Source of the DNA: Terrabacter sp. Ter38
GTDB lineage: Bacteria; Actinomycetota; Actinomycetes; Actinomycetales; Dermatophilaceae
Length of the DNA: 64,000 bases
Reading direction: 5' to 3'
NCBI RefSeq assembly: GCF_024519435.1
Contig: NZ_JALJRZ010000004.1
Coordinates: 62,001-126,000, forward strand
The notes under the pieces are model-generated. The model was not told where the DNA came from, made no database searches, and saw nothing but the letters and a program-made list of their open reading frames with translations. A program made the translations under genes and the position numbers. Shown in pieces: positions 54,102-62,984 of this stretch. Each line of letters begins with the position of its first letter. The stretch's first letter is position 1.

Positions 54102-54755
54102 TCACCGCTTCCGGGCGATGGTCAGTCCATCGAAGGCGGTCAGGACGACGGTCTCGACGCGATCGTCGGAGACCACCAGGTCGTTGAAGGCGCGCAACGC
54201 GACGGTGTTCGCGTCGTCGATCTCGGGATCGGTGATCCGACCGCTCCACAGGACGTTGTCCGCGAGCAAGAGCCCCCCAGGGCGAACCCGCGGCACCAGC
54301 TCGGCCCAGTAGGCGGCATACGCCGGCTTGTCCGCATCGATGAAGACGAGGTCGATGTCCGCCGCCGTGGGCAGTGCCCGCAGGGTGTCCAGGGCCGGCG
54401 CGATACGCAGCTCGATCCGGTCATCGAGGCCGGCGGAGGCCCACGCCCGTCGACCGATCTCGGTCCACTCCGCGCTGACGTCGCAACACAGCAGGGAACC
54501 TCCCTCGGCCAGGCCCCGGGCGATGCACAGGCTCGAGTAGCCGGTGAACGTCCCCACCTCGACGGCCCGGCGGGCGCCGACGAGCCGGGCGAGCAGGGTG
54601 AGCAGCTGCCCCTGGTCGTCGCCGATCTGCATCCCGGCGGCGTCCCCGAGCCCGGCCGTCTCCGCCTGGAGCCCCTGGATCACGGGATCGGGACGCCAGG
54701 TGCCGTGGGCGACGGCGTAGGAGCGGATCGCGTCGGTCACCGGGAAGCTACGCAT
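54102..54755 (-). CDS. class I SAM-dependent O-methyltransferase (CCoAOMT-like)
   Basis: This 217-residue cytosolic methyltransferase has the SAM motif VEVGTFTGYSSLCIARGL, CDVSAEWTEIGR, the metal-binding FIDADKPAYAAYW and ADNVLWSGRI, as in divalent-metal catechol/caffeoyl-CoA O-methyltransferases. Small bacterial members methylate catechol-type compounds; the actual substrate is unknown. The ATG at 54755 has TAGCGT six bases upstream. Confidence 0.92.
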   Translation of the reverse strand: MRSFPVTDAIRSYAVAHGTWRPDPVIQGLQAETAGLGDAAGMQIGDDQGQLLTLLARLVGARRAVEVGTFTGYSSLCIARGLAEGGSLLCCDVSAEWTEIGRRAWASAGLDDRIELRIAPALDTLRALPTAADIDLVFIDADKPAYAAYWAELVPRVRPGGLLLADNVLWSGRITDPEIDDANTVALRAFNDLVVSDDRVETVVLTAFDGLTIARKR

Positions 54756-54761
54756 CCTCGA

Positions 54762-54767
54762 ACGCTA
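54762..54767 (-). promoter_or_regulatory. -10 box TAGCGT, leaderless start
   Basis: TAGCGT on the minus strand, six bases before ATG 54755. Confidence 0.45.
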
Positions 54768-54818
54768 CGCCCCGGGGCCAGGGCCGTGCTCCGCGTCCCG
54801 AGCCACCGGCCCTCCCGC

Positions 54819-54824
54819 TACCGT
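54819..54824 (+). promoter_or_regulatory. -10 box TACCGT, leaderless start
   Basis: TACCGT stands seven bases before ATG 54832. Confidence 0.4.
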
Positions 54825-54831
54825 CCTGGGC

Positions 54832-55245
54832 ATGAGCCGACCCACCAGCGCCGTACGCCTCATCAGGGCCGCCGCGCTCACCGACACCGCGCCCTACGCG
54901 TATGCCGCGACGACCGAGGCCAACGCCCGGCTCCTCTTCACGGCGGGAGCCTGTCCCCTCGACGAGTCCGGCGCGACCGTGGCACCCGGCGACATCGCAG
55001 GTCAGGCCCGGCAGTGTGTGGCCAACCTCGTGACCGCCCTCGACGCGGCCGGCGGGACACTGGCGGACGTCGCCTACACGCGCGTCCTCGTGGCGACGAC
55101 CGTGCGGGAGGATCTCGTGGCGGCGTGGACCGTCGTCCACGACGCCTTCGGCGAGCACGAGGTGCCCAGCACCCTGCACGGCGTCACCGTCCTCGGTTAC
55201 CCCGACCAGCTCGTGGAGATCGAGGCCGTCGCGGCCCTCAGGTAG
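54832..55245 (+). CDS. RidA/YjgF family protein
   Basis: This 137-residue protein has the chorismate-mutase-like RidA fold. AYAATTEANARLLFTAGACPLDESGATVAPGDIAGQ matches the family, with QARQCVANLVTALDAAGGTLADV in the helix. The Arg used to hydrolyse imines (usually VKTT/R-V-x-V) is seen as YTRVLVATTV, and the C-terminal Glu in VEIEAVA. RidA removes reactive 2-aminoacrylate formed by serine/threonine dehydratases. sdaA lies in the same window but far away. It converges on the VWA operon, overlapping by eight bases. Confidence 0.88.
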   Translation: MSRPTSAVRLIRAAALTDTAPYAYAATTEANARLLFTAGACPLDESGATVAPGDIAGQARQCVANLVTALDAAGGTLADVAYTRVLVATTVREDLVAAWTVVHDAFGEHEVPSTLHGVTVLGYPDQLVEIEAVAALR

Positions 55246-56404
55246 CCCGCTCGGGCTCGTGGGTGGTGACGATGTCGTTGGCCGCGGCCCAAGCGGTGAT
55301 GTCGCGCTTCTCGATGGCCGTCGCCATGAGGTCGGGGAACTGGTCCGGGGTGCACGCGAAGGCCGGCACCCCGACGGCGGCGAGGGCCGAGGCGTGGTCG
55401 GCGTCGAAGCTCGGGCGCCCCGAGTCGCTGAGGGCGAGCAGGGCGACCATCGTCGCGCCGGACGCGACGATCGAGGATGCGCGTCGGACCATCTCCTCGG
55501 CGACTCCGCCCTCGTAGAGGTCGCTGATGAGCACGAGGATCGTCTCACCCGGCTGCTCGATCAGGCCCTCGCAGTAGGCGAGCGCCTGGTTGATGTCGGT
55601 GCCTCCGCCGAGCTGCACGCCGAAGAGCACGTCGACGGGGTCGTCGAGCACGTCGGTGAGGTCGACGACGGCGGTGTCGAAGACGACGAGGCGGGTCTCG
55701 ACCGAGCGGAGCGAGGCGAGCACCGCACCGAAGACGCTGGAGTAGACGACGGACTCGGCCATCGAGCCGGACTGGTCGATGCAGAGGATGATCCGCCGCT
55801 CGACCCGGTGTGCCCGCCGGGCGTGACCGACGAGCCGCTCGGGCACGACGGTGCCGTGCTCGGGCTGGTAGTGCTTGAGGTTGGCCGCGATGGTGCGGTT
55901 CCAGTCGATGTCGGAAGCCTTCGGGCGCCGGGTGCGTGACGCCCGGTTGAGCGCGCCGGAGACGGCCTGCACCGTCTCGGAGCGGAGCCGCTCCTCGAGC
56001 TCGTCGGTGACGACGCGGACCACCGCCCGCGCCGTGGCGCGCGACCGCTCGGGGATGACGCGGCCCAGCCCGACGAGCGTCGTGACGAGGTTGACGTCGG
56101 GCTGCACGGCCTCCATCAGCTCGGGCTCGAGGAGCAGCTGGGTCAGGCCGAGGCGGTCCATCGCGTCGTGCTGCATGACCTGCACGACCGACGACGGGAA
56201 GTAGCCACGGATGTCGCCGAGCCATCGCGCGACGCGTGGCGCCGATGCCCCCAGACCGCTGCGGCGCTCGCCGTCGTAGAGCTCGCGCAACGCCTCGTCG
56301 CGCTTGAGGTCGTCGGCATCGAGGCTCGCACCCTCGCCGATGCCGTCGGACTGGTCGCCGCCGAGGACGAGGCGCCAGCGGGTGAGCCGGTCGCGGTCGG
56401 TCAT
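55238..56404 (-). CDS. von Willebrand factor A domain protein (CoxE/YehP-like)
   Basis: This 388-residue protein has a helical N-terminal half and a VWA domain from about 200. The intact MIDAS motif is D210-Q-S-G-S214 in CIDQSGSM, followed by FDTAVVDLTD and GGTDINQALAY with the Thr-Asp metal residues. It partners MoxR-type ATPases in many operons. It is the last gene of the five-gene operon, overlapping DUF5682 by four bases. It binds a partner through the metal site by analogy; no partner has been shown. Confidence 0.9.
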   Translation of the reverse strand: MTDRDRLTRWRLVLGGDQSDGIGEGASLDADDLKRDEALRELYDGERRSGLGASAPRVARWLGDIRGYFPSSVVQVMQHDAMDRLGLTQLLLEPELMEAVQPDVNLVTTLVGLGRVIPERSRATARAVVRVVTDELEERLRSETVQAVSGALNRASRTRRPKASDIDWNRTIAANLKHYQPEHGTVVPERLVGHARRAHRVERRIILCIDQSGSMAESVVYSSVFGAVLASLRSVETRLVVFDTAVVDLTDVLDDPVDVLFGVQLGGGTDINQALAYCEGLIEQPGETILVLISDLYEGGVAEEMVRRASSIVASGATMVALLALSDSGRPSFDADHASALAAVGVPAFACTPDQFPDLMATAIEKRDITAWAAANDIVTTHEPERAT

Positions 56405-58626
56405 GAGGCCACCTCCATCCCCAGCAGCCGGGCGACCTCGGCGATCGCGGGTGCCGCCCGGTCGAGGTCGAGCGAGTCGGTCGACGACGGGGTCGTACGC
56501 GTGCCGCTGGCGAGGTCGCGCAGGTGCGTCCCGATGAGGCGGCGTTCGGCGGGCTGGTAGCGCGAGAACGTGCGGCGCACGAGCGGCAGGAGGTCCTCGA
56601 AGGCCTCCTCGGACGCGCCGACGAGCCACTCGTCGATGATCGAGAGCAGGTCGTCGCCGTGGACGAGGAGCAGGGCCTCGCCGGTGAGGAAGCCGTCGAG
56701 CCAGGCCGCGGCAGCAGGGGCCGGGGTGCCGGGGGAGAGCCGGCGGCTCAGGCGCGCGGCCGCCTCGTCGTGCGCGAGGTGCCCGCCGTCGAGCAGCAGC
56801 CGGTTGACGCGTCCGGCGACGGCGCCGTGGATGGCCTCGTCGCGACCGACGGTCACGAGCGCCTCGGTCCACGGGTCGCGCAGGTCGTCGCGGTCGACGA
56901 GCGCCACACCGCGGTGGGCCGCCTCGAGGGCGGCACGCATGGCGGCCGCGCTGTCGTCGTCGAGGCTCGAGCACGCGGCGCGGAGCCCGACGGACGCGCG
57001 CACGACGACGGTCTGGAGCACGCGCGCCACGTCGGCGACGTCGACTCCGCGCACGTCGCCGTAGCGGCACGTCCGCGCGAGCGGCTCGACGGTCTCGAGC
57101 AGGGCCTGGGTGTCGTGCTGGCGGGCCGTGCGCTCGGCCAGCGCGGCCACGACGGCGCGCAGTCCCTCGGGCAGGTCGGCGAGGAGGCACTCCTCGATGA
57201 GCCTTCCGAGGACGCGGAGGTCGGCCGCCTCCCGCGCCTCCTCCGCGATGCGGGACTCGGCGGCGCTGCGGACCGTCGTGCCGTGGAGGCTCGCCTCGAT
57301 GACGGCGACGGCGAGCTCGGGTGTCCACTCGAGCTCCCACGCCTCCTTGAAGGTGCCCGTCGTGCGGCCGGCGTCGACCTGCGTGCCCCACGGGACGTCG
57401 AGGACGGCGAGTCGGTGCAGCAGCACGGACCGGGCGAGCTGGGACTCGCGGCGCAGGTCGAGCCGCACGACCGTCGAGGTCGCGGACGCCTTGAGCCGCA
57501 AGGTCTTCTGCTGCTTCGCGAGGTCCCCGGCCAGCGGCACCGTCGGGGTCGACTCGGGCACTCTGCCGAGCAGCTCACCGATGACGAGCGTGCGGTCGAC
57601 GAGCCGCAGGGGAAGGTCGGAGCCCTCCGTGAGGACTGCCCGTGCGGCATCGGTCAGCTCGGCGAGCCCGACCGAGGGCCGGCCCCGTACGGCGGCGAGC
57701 GCGGCCGCGAGACGGGTCGCCTCGACGACCGAGGCGGTCGAGGCATCGAGGTCCTCGCCGCGCAGGGCCCGTGCGACGCGGACGAACCACGACGGCACGA
57801 CCTCGTCGTCGGGGGTGACGAAGAGGTGGTGGTACCAGCCGGGCGAGCGGACCCCTGCGCCGTAGCCACTGGCATACGACAGGCGCTCGGAGCTCCACGG
57901 CGCCCACGTGGCGGCGACCTTGACCTTCGGCAGCTTGCTCATGAGCGCGGTGTCACGGCTCACCGGCGGGAAGGATGCGGGGTCGAGGGCCGGGGCGTGG
58001 TAGGCACCGCACACGACGGCGACGCGCTCGCGTCCGCCACGCATCTCGGCGCGGATCACTCTGCGCATGAAGGCTTCTCGGCGCGCGTCGTCGTCGACCT
58101 CGAGGTCGACGCGGACTCCCTCCATCGCTTCGCGGAGGTGGGCGAAGTGGGCGAGGGACGACGTGCGCCGGTGCTCGACGGCGTCCTCCCACCAGCGCTC
58201 GGGGTCGTCGTAGCCGGCTGCCGACGCGAGGGCCGAGATGGGGTCGAGGCGCCGGCCCGGACGACGCGGAGCGTCCTCGGAGTCGCCGCCGGCGAGGTGG
58301 TGCGTGGCGGGCAGGTCGGCGAAGCGCACGTCGACCCCGTGCTCGAGGGCCCACCGCAGCGCCACCCACTCCGGGGAGAAGACGGCGAACGGGTAGAACG
58401 CCGCCCGCCTCGGCTCGTCGACGGCGTAGACGAGACCGGCCACGGGCGGCACGAGGTCGGCGTCTGCGGCGAGCGGGACGAGCGCGTCGAGCTCGGGGGG
58501 CCCTTCGATGACGACGACGTCGGGCAGCAGTTCGTCGAGGGCGCGGCCGACGGACCGCGCGGAGCCCGGGCCGTGGTGCCGGACGCCGAGCACCTCGACC
58601 CGCACGTCCACCCCTGGAACGCTCAT
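56401..58626 (-). CDS. DUF5682 family protein, TraB/ChaN-like hydrolase signature
   Basis: This is a 741-residue protein. The N-terminal 250 residues hold VEVLGVRHHGPGSARSV (His17, His18), VVVIEGPPE (Glu41), RFADLPATHH and VAVVCGAYHAPAL (Gly207-His210). This spacing of HH, E and GxxH resembles the EreA/ChaN/TraB group of putative metal-dependent hydrolases, so a catalytic site is likely (inference). The remaining 500 residues are helical and unassigned. ATG 58626 is four bases downstream of the MoxR stop. The gene overlaps the VWA gene. E. coli yehM sits in an analogous yehL-yehP neighbourhood. Confidence 0.82.
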   Translation of the reverse strand: MSVPGVDVRVEVLGVRHHGPGSARSVGRALDELLPDVVVIEGPPELDALVPLAADADLVPPVAGLVYAVDEPRRAAFYPFAVFSPEWVALRWALEHGVDVRFADLPATHHLAGGDSEDAPRRPGRRLDPISALASAAGYDDPERWWEDAVEHRRTSSLAHFAHLREAMEGVRVDLEVDDDARREAFMRRVIRAEMRGGRERVAVVCGAYHAPALDPASFPPVSRDTALMSKLPKVKVAATWAPWSSERLSYASGYGAGVRSPGWYHHLFVTPDDEVVPSWFVRVARALRGEDLDASTASVVEATRLAAALAAVRGRPSVGLAELTDAARAVLTEGSDLPLRLVDRTLVIGELLGRVPESTPTVPLAGDLAKQQKTLRLKASATSTVVRLDLRRESQLARSVLLHRLAVLDVPWGTQVDAGRTTGTFKEAWELEWTPELAVAVIEASLHGTTVRSAAESRIAEEAREAADLRVLGRLIEECLLADLPEGLRAVVAALAERTARQHDTQALLETVEPLARTCRYGDVRGVDVADVARVLQTVVVRASVGLRAACSSLDDDSAAAMRAALEAAHRGVALVDRDDLRDPWTEALVTVGRDEAIHGAVAGRVNRLLLDGGHLAHDEAAARLSRRLSPGTPAPAAAAWLDGFLTGEALLLVHGDDLLSIIDEWLVGASEEAFEDLLPLVRRTFSRYQPAERRLIGTHLRDLASGTRTTPSSTDSLDLDRAAPAIAEVARLLGMEVAS

Positions 58627-58630
58627 GGGC

Positions 58631-59728
58631 TCAGCCGAGCTCGCGGCACGCGCGGTAGAGGTCGGTCCACTCCGACCGGTCCTTGACGACGGTCTCGAGG
58701 TACTCCTGCCACACGATGCGGTCCTGGACGGGGTCCTTGACGACCGCACCGACGAGGCCGGCCGCGACGTCGTCGGCCCGGACGACGCCGTCGCCGAAGT
58801 GGGCCGCGAGCGACAGCCCGTTGGTCATGACGGAGATGGCCTCGGCGGTCGACAGGGTCGCCGACGGCGACTTGACCGTGGTCCGCTGGTCCGCGGTGAC
58901 CCCCGAGCGCAGCTCGCGGAAGATCGTGACGACGCGCTCGATCTCGGCGAGGGACTCGAGGCCGGGCGGCAGCTCGAGCGAGCGGCCGAGCGAGTCGACC
59001 CGGGTGCGGACGATCTCGACCTCCTGCGCCAGGGTGTCGGGCAGGGGCAGCACGAGGGTGTTGAAGCGGCGCTTGAGGGCCGACGAGAGGTCGTTGACCC
59101 CCTTGTCGCGGTTGTTGGCGGTGGCGATGACGTTGAAGCCCTGCTGCGCCTGCACCTCCGAGTCGAGCTCGGGGATCGGCAGGTGCTTCTCCGACAGGAT
59201 CGTGATGAGGGCGTCCTGGACGTCGGCCGGGATGCGCGTCAGCTCCTCGATGCGCACGAGGGTGCCGGTCTCCATGGCTCGCATGACCGGGCTCGGCACG
59301 AGCGCGCCGCGCGTCGGCCCCTCGGCGAGCAGCCGCGCGTAGTTCCAGCCGTAGCGCAGCGACTCCTCGGGCGTGCCGGCCGTGCCCTGGACGATGAGGG
59401 TCGACGAGCCGCTGACGGCGGCCGCGAGGTGCTCGCTGACCCACGTCTTGGCCGTGCCCGGGACGCCGAGGAGCAGCAGGGCCCGGTCGGTGGCCAGGGA
59501 GGCGACGGCGACCTCCATGAGCCGTCGTGACCCGAGGTATTTCGGCGTGATCTCGGTGCCGTCGTCGAGCGTGCCGCCGAGGAGATAGGTCGTGACGGCC
59601 CACGGTGACAGCCGCCAGCGCGGTGGGCGGGGTCGGTCGTCGGAGGCGGCGAGGGCGGCCAGCTCGGCGGCATATGCGTCCTCGGCGTGGGCGCGCAGGA
59701 CCGTGGTGGGAGAGAGTGATTCGCTCAT
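58631..59728 (-). CDS. MoxR-family AAA+ ATPase
   Basis: This 365-residue AAA+ protein has Walker A GVPGTAKT (88-95), Walker B LVRIEELTRIP, the sensor/Asn region FNVIATANNRDKGVNDLSSALKRRFN with an arginine finger, and a C-terminal lid. MoxR ATPases act as chaperone-like remodellers with VWA proteins. The ATG at 59728 overlaps the DUF5691 stop by four bases. Within this operon it probably supplies the energy for whatever the VWA and DUF5682 proteins do. Confidence 0.93.
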   Translation of the reverse strand: MSESLSPTTVLRAHAEDAYAAELAALAASDDRPRPPRWRLSPWAVTTYLLGGTLDDGTEITPKYLGSRRLMEVAVASLATDRALLLLGVPGTAKTWVSEHLAAAVSGSSTLIVQGTAGTPEESLRYGWNYARLLAEGPTRGALVPSPVMRAMETGTLVRIEELTRIPADVQDALITILSEKHLPIPELDSEVQAQQGFNVIATANNRDKGVNDLSSALKRRFNTLVLPLPDTLAQEVEIVRTRVDSLGRSLELPPGLESLAEIERVVTIFRELRSGVTADQRTTVKSPSATLSTAEAISVMTNGLSLAAHFGDGVVRADDVAAGLVGAVVKDPVQDRIVWQEYLETVVKDRSEWTDLYRACRELG

Positions 59729-61245
59729 CTGAAGGCCTCGGTGATCGATCGCTTGACGGAGTGGAACTGGAGCAGGTTGCGCAGGTTGGTCGTCAGCGTG
59801 TGGTCGGCGCCGGTGGACTCGAGCCAGCGCTCGACCGCGTCGAGCGCGGCGGGGTGCAGCCCGGCGACGAGGTAGGGCAACGTCGCCACGACGATCGCCG
59901 AGCCCTGGGGTGCGGCGCGCAGCCGGGACACGAGCGCGACGCTGTAGTCCGCCGACCACGGGGGCTCGACGGCCGCGATGACGGCGGCCGCGTGGTGCGG
60001 CTTGGTGTTCGTCGCGTCGACGCGCCGCAGCACGGCCCGCTCCCGCAGCTCGCGCGGGAGGGCGGGCACGAGCGTCGGGTCCCAGCCGCCGTCGAGCAGG
60101 GCCGCCGCCCACTCGGGGTCGCGTCGGACTCGCGCGGCACGGCGTATGCCGGCCAGGGCGTCCGTCGCGTGCGCGTCGGTGAGGCGCTTGACCGTTGCCA
60201 CCGGACCGGCTCCGGTCAGCTCGGCCCAGAGCTCCAGCGGGGCGCCGGCGCAGAGCTGCTCGAGCCACCACCCACGGGCGGAGCGGCGCGGCGGGGGCTT
60301 GCCGAGGCCGTCGCGCACGGCGTCGGGGTCGGGCTCGTCGGGCAGGGTCACCTCGACGGCGCGACCGAGCAGGCCACTGCGCCGCACGAGCGGTCGCAAC
60401 AGTGCGGCCATGCGGGCGGCCCGGGCCGAGCCCGGCAGGGCGTCGAGCAGCTCGGCCGCCAGCTCGCGGACGCTGGCGGCCCGGTCGTCGAGGGCGTCCT
60501 CGAGCAGTGGCTCGTCGTCGGGGCCGAGGGCGATGCGCAGCGCGTCGAGGTGTGCCCGACGATCGCGTGCCGCGTCGGTGGCCCAGGTGGCGCGGACGAG
60601 GTCGCGTGCAGCAGCCGGGTCGTGGGCCCGGACACCCGCGAGCACGGAGACCCGGTCGGTCGAGGGCAGCCTGGCCCAGTCGTCGGCGTGCGGCGCGGTG
60701 CCGGTGGTGCGCGAGGCGGTGCGCGCCTCGGCGCCGGCGGAGGCGTCGGCGACCCACGACCACTCGTCGCGCAGCCCGGCCAGCCATCGTCCCCGTTCGT
60801 CGAGCACCGCGGCCGCCGGGCGTCGCAGCTCGCGCGCCCCGGTGGCGAGCGCGATCACCGTCGGCAGCAGGGCGTGCGGCACCCGGCAGTCGGCGTCGTC
60901 GGCGGCACCCAACCAGTGCGCGAGCAGGGCGCTGCGCTGCTGGGCCCCGGCCGGGGGCTGGGTCATGACGAGCTCGAGCAGCTGGACGGCCCGCCGCGGA
61001 GCGACGGGGCGGTGGTCGTCGGGGGCGGCTCCCGGTGGCTCGGTGTGGTCGAGGCGCCGTCCCGCGCGGACGGCCGCTCCGCCCAGCGCCGCGGCGTCGA
61101 GGAGGGCCTCCTCGCGGGAGGACTCGCCGGAACGTCCCAGGACGCCGGCGCTCCCGAGGTCGGGCAGCGGGGGCACCGGCCGGCGCGCCGTGCCCAGCAG
61201 CGCGGCGTTGCCGATGTCGCGCCACCACGTGTCGAGGTCGCTCAC
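59725..61245 (-). CDS. DUF5691 family protein
   Basis: This 506-residue, Ala/Arg/Leu-rich helical protein begins (V)SDLDTWWRDIGNAALLGTARRP, the usual DUF5691 start. The rest looks like HEAT-type helical repeats (ALGPDDEPLLEDALDDRAASVRELAAELLDALPG), fitting a scaffold or binding surface. No catalytic motif was seen. The GTG start overlaps the SWIM gene stop (GTGA) and its stop overlaps the MoxR start, so it is embedded in the operon. Confidence 0.85.
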   Translation of the reverse strand: MSDLDTWWRDIGNAALLGTARRPVPPLPDLGSAGVLGRSGESSREEALLDAAALGGAAVRAGRRLDHTEPPGAAPDDHRPVAPRRAVQLLELVMTQPPAGAQQRSALLAHWLGAADDADCRVPHALLPTVIALATGARELRRPAAAVLDERGRWLAGLRDEWSWVADASAGAEARTASRTTGTAPHADDWARLPSTDRVSVLAGVRAHDPAAARDLVRATWATDAARDRRAHLDALRIALGPDDEPLLEDALDDRAASVRELAAELLDALPGSARAARMAALLRPLVRRSGLLGRAVEVTLPDEPDPDAVRDGLGKPPPRRSARGWWLEQLCAGAPLELWAELTGAGPVATVKRLTDAHATDALAGIRRAARVRRDPEWAAALLDGGWDPTLVPALPRELRERAVLRRVDATNTKPHHAAAVIAAVEPPWSADYSVALVSRLRAAPQGSAIVVATLPYLVAGLHPAALDAVERWLESTGADHTLTTNLRNLLQFHSVKRSITEAFR

Positions 61246-62549
61246 AGTCCGACCACCTCGCCGTCGAGCACGACGGTGAGCGGCCGCAGGCGGGTCTCCT
61301 CGAGCTCGCCGAAGAGGCGTGCCGGCTCTCCGCCGGTCAGGGCGAGCAGCGACCACACGTCGGCGTCGTCGGTCAGGGGGACGCTCGCACCGTCCGCGTC
61401 GACGACCCGGTCGACGCCGACGCGCACGTCGGACAGGACGACGGGGATGCGGCGCGCCCACGGGTTGCGCCCCCAGGTCTCGGCCGCGGCCGACCGCGCG
61501 TCCTCGAGGGACGCACCGGACGGCATACGCACGTCGCCGTCGGAGACGGTGGGCTCGTGGACGAAGAGGGCCCGCCGCACGGCGGCACCCGGATAGCGTG
61601 CGAGCGTCGCGTCGAGGCCGGAGCCGACGATGCGCGCGACCGGCAGCACCTGGCCCCCGGCCGCGAAGTCGAGCACCTGCACCGTCTCGCCGGTAGCGCT
61701 GCCGCGCAGCCACGTGCGCTGCTGCTGGAGGCGGCCGTCGTCCGTGCGATGCGCGCCGAGGACGAGCCAGCGGTCGGTCACGGCGTCGCCCCGGCGCACC
61801 GACTCGGTGCTCGTCGACCAGCCGAGGTAGGCGCGCAGGTCGCCGAGCCGGGCCTCGTCGAGGGACTCGCGCCCCGACCAGGCCCGGGTGGCGGTCCACC
61901 ATCGGCCGAGAGCGACGAGCAGCCGCTCGGCCCAGTCGGGGCGACCGGTCACGGCGCCGCCGACCGAGCGCACGTCGTCGGCGAGTCCGGGCAGCTGGGC
62001 GTCGACGAGGCGCGCGGCCGTGCCGTCCCACCACGCGTAGGACTGGTGCCGGGCGGCTGCCGTGCCGCTGCGCGCGAGGTCGGTGAGCCACCGCGCGAAG
62101 TCGTCCATGCCGTCGTCCATGAGGGCGAGCCGCTCCTCGAGGCGCTTCGCCGCGGCTGCAGGGTCGGGGGTCCTCGGCGGGCGGGCGGCGTCCCCCGCGG
62201 CCTTCGACTCGGCCCGGGCCGAGCGCTCTGCTGCCCACTCCTGGGCGAACCCGGCCACCTCGGTCGCCTCGGCGACCGACCCCGACCCGTCGACCCAGAG
62301 GATCAGGAGCGCGAGCCCGTGCTTGCACGGGAACTTGCGGCTCGGGCACGAGCACCGGAACGCCGGCGCCGTGAGGTCGATGCTCACCTGGTAGGGCGTC
62401 TTGCCCGACCCCTGGCACTTGCCCCAGAGCAACGTCTCGGTGGAGCCGGTGTCGGACCACGGCCCCGGGCGCGCGAGCCTCCGGGCAGCGGCCAGCGACG
62501 AGGCGTCGGGAGCCAGACCGGCCACCTGCTGGGAAGTCCATCGCGTCAT
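61242..62549 (-). CDS. SWIM zinc-finger protein (YehQ-like)
   Basis: This 435-residue protein is the first gene of the operon. Its N-terminal SWIM motif is CxCx6CxH: Cys66, Cys68, Cys75, His77 in FRCSCPSRKFPCKHGLALL, a zinc finger that binds DNA or protein. The rest is a mixed domain without known motifs, ending in LRPLTVVLDGEVVGL. ATG 62549 is preferred to 62579 because homology-like sequence begins at MTRWTSQQVAGLAPD. A TCATGAT box nine bases upstream could be the -10. Confidence 0.88.
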   Translation of the reverse strand: MTRWTSQQVAGLAPDASSLAAARRLARPGPWSDTGSTETLLWGKCQGSGKTPYQVSIDLTAPAFRCSCPSRKFPCKHGLALLILWVDGSGSVAEATEVAGFAQEWAAERSARAESKAAGDAARPPRTPDPAAAAKRLEERLALMDDGMDDFARWLTDLARSGTAAARHQSYAWWDGTAARLVDAQLPGLADDVRSVGGAVTGRPDWAERLLVALGRWWTATRAWSGRESLDEARLGDLRAYLGWSTSTESVRRGDAVTDRWLVLGAHRTDDGRLQQQRTWLRGSATGETVQVLDFAAGGQVLPVARIVGSGLDATLARYPGAAVRRALFVHEPTVSDGDVRMPSGASLEDARSAAAETWGRNPWARRIPVVLSDVRVGVDRVVDADGASVPLTDDADVWSLLALTGGEPARLFGELEETRLRPLTVVLDGEVVGL

Positions 62550-62600
62550 GACTCGCACATCATGACCGACACCTCCCACACCCGTGGGCGGACCGCCGTA

Positions 62601-62660
62601 TGCCGTGTCAGCGCGTGCCGTGTCAGCGCGTGCCGTGTCGGCGCGTGCCGTGTCGGCGCG
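62601..62660. repeat. 15-bp tandem repeat, four copies
   Basis: The unit TGCCGTGTCRGCGCG occurs four times without gaps. Copies 1 and 2 have A, copies 3 and 4 have G at the variable site, as expected from a duplication of duplications. It lies between the stop of the BldC-like gene and the start of the SWIM operon, so it could be a protein-binding array or a slippage-prone tract. Confidence 0.85.
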
Positions 62661-62663
62661 CGG

Positions 62664-62918
62664 TCAGGCGTCGCCGGCCGCGCTACGGGTGCGGTCGGCG
62701 TCACCCTCGCGGACGAGCCGCTCCAGGTGCGCCATGACGCTGGCGCGCTCGAACCGCCGGTGACCGCCGGGCGTCCGGGTCGAGGCCAGCAGGCCCACCC
62801 GCGCCCACCGGGTGATGGTGGCCGGAGAGACCCGGAAGATCCGGGCGACCTCGTGCGGAGCCATGAGCTCCCGGTCATCGCCGTCGTGCCCGTGGCCGGA
62901 TGAGTGTGCTGTCGCCAT
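62664..62918 (-). CDS. BldC-like MerR-type DNA-binding protein
   Basis: This 84-residue protein has a single winged HTH of the MerR/excisionase type: LMAPHEVARIFRVSPATITRWARVGLLASTRTPGGHRRF. This is the BldC pattern, with the GGHRRF wing, and it lacks an effector domain. BldC controls development in Streptomyces; related short proteins are frequent in actinobacteria. The acidic, Gly/His-rich N-terminal arm is unusual. ATG 62918 has AGGGG upstream. Confidence 0.85.
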   Translation of the reverse strand: MATAHSSGHGHDGDDRELMAPHEVARIFRVSPATITRWARVGLLASTRTPGGHRRFERASVMAHLERLVREGDADRTRSAAGDA

Positions 62919-62984
62919 GGTGCTGCCCCTGTATCCCCTGTGCGCCACGTCCCCCGACGCGCGATCAACCACACCATACCCACC

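Noticed and set aside
58508-61596. Long plus-strand frames opposite MoxR, DUF5691 and SWIM genes
   Set aside because: They are antisense to genes with clear motifs and overlaps, and lack recognisable motifs of their own.
62601-62660. CRISPR array
   Set aside because: The 15-bp units are contiguous without spacers and there are no cas genes.
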